In this document: piece after piece, positions 63,855 through 64,000 of the stretch
Position numbering within the stretch: the first letter of the stretch is position 1
Layout: each line of letters opens with the position of its first letter
DNA from: Oscillospiraceae bacterium
GTDB lineage: Bacteria; Bacillota; Clostridia; UBA1381; UMGS1253
Length of the DNA: 64,000 nucleotides
Assembly (NCBI GenBank): GCA_015068725.1
Contig: SVKA01000004.1
Span: forward strand, 19,455-83,454
Direction: 5' to 3'
Translations under genes and position numbers: made by a program
Notes under the pieces: model-generated
Told to the model about the DNA's origin: nothing
Databases searched by the model: none
What the model saw: only the letters and a program-made list of their open reading frames with translations

Positions 63855-64000
63855 GTTTCCTTGGCGGAGAAGAAGGGATAACGCTACTGCGTATCGCCCC
63901 TGCTTGACGACCCAAATGCTTTGCATTTCGGTACCCGTCTGCGCACCAACAAGCTAAAAACGATTGCTAATCGTTTTATTTACGCTTGTTGCCCACTCTG
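63855..64000 (-). ncRNA. Candidate 3' end of a structured non-coding RNA or repeat element
   Basis: No protein gene covers this stretch, but it holds three hairpins in a row before a terminator. (1) CAACAAGC/GCTTGTTG (63947-63954, 63984-63991) encloses AAAACGATT/AATCGTTTT (63957-63965, 63969-63977). (2) AAATGC-TTT-GCATTT (63914-63928), extended by CC/GG and outer GACG/CGTC pairing. (3) GGGATAACGC/GCGTATCGCCC (about 63875-63900) with small bulges. Dense stable stems ending in a U-tract on the minus strand look like the tail of a structured RNA that begins outside the window. A dispersed repeat is the alternative. Confidence 0.45.

Noticed and set aside
1..64000. CRISPR arrays, insertion sequences, integrase or prophage genes
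   Set aside because: No regularly spaced repeats, transposase or phage structural genes were seen on either strand.

Overview
The window is chromosomal DNA from a low-GC, Gram-positive, spore-forming Clostridia-type bacterium, probably an anaerobic gut or rumen lineage. Four things point this way: sporulation genes (ylbJ fragment, yqfC, yqfD), the Firmicutes-type order yqfC-yqfD-phoH-ybeY-era-yqzL-recO and dnaG-rpoD, strict-anaerobe genes (HydE, FeoAB, type III glutamine synthetase, the GGGtGRT protein), and near-consensus SigA promoters and U-tract terminators in AT-rich intergenic DNA. I see no rRNA, CRISPR array, insertion sequence or prophage. Genus cannot be read from the sequence.

Layout. 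0-5.4 kb: sporulation and ribosome-maturation/repair operon. 5.5-7.2 kb: polar amino acid ABC importer without its ATPase. 7.3-9.2 kb: NifU-like scaffold plus GGGtGRT protein. 9.2-14.3 kb: nagA, glyS, secDF. 14.3-15.6 kb: aroA on the minus strand. 16-19.4 kb: divergent EF-G paralogue and an MsmX/UgpC-type ATPase. 19.4-21.8 kb: feoA-feoB-Cys-rich protein on the minus strand. 22-29.6 kb: TepA-like protease, TagA/WecG transferase, asnS, TPR protein, two cyclophilins flanking a GH39-like enzyme, and gap. 29.7-32.2 kb: TPP-riboswitch-controlled thiamine salvage operon thiM-thiE-thiD. 32.3-32.5 kb: tRNA-Asp and tRNA-Thr.

32.5-41.2 kb: a large uncharacterised barrel protein, a HAD-GtrA fusion, a MATE pump, an SdpR/SdpI-type autorepressor pair with two matching operators, bioY, tadA, a zinc-ribbon membrane protein and nhaC. 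41.2-47.4 kb: lone hydE, mnmA, polysaccharide deacetylase, carD and glnN, the last with a leader hairpin that looks like an attenuator. 47.4-50.2 kb: aroE-aroK-aroQ-pepP, which together with aroA supplies several shikimate steps. 50.4-55.2 kb: flavodoxin-like reductase, dgt, dnaG-rpoD. 55.2-60.9 kb: SLOG protein, ispE, tRNA-Thr(CGT), DppA-like peptidase, and a divergent AraC regulator facing galT-galK through interlocked promoters.

60.9-64 kb is the one region that looks like accessory, decaying DNA: two small membrane/lipoprotein genes, a DUF4176 gene broken by an in-frame TGA, a lone M16 peptidase, a start-less C-terminal fragment resembling a polymorphic-toxin tail, and at the right edge a run of hairpins ending in a terminator that may be the 3' end of a structured RNA. 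The most promising little-described items are this cassette with its RNA, the NifU-like/GGGtGRT pair, the HAD-GtrA fusion, the SdpRI double operator and the glnN leader.
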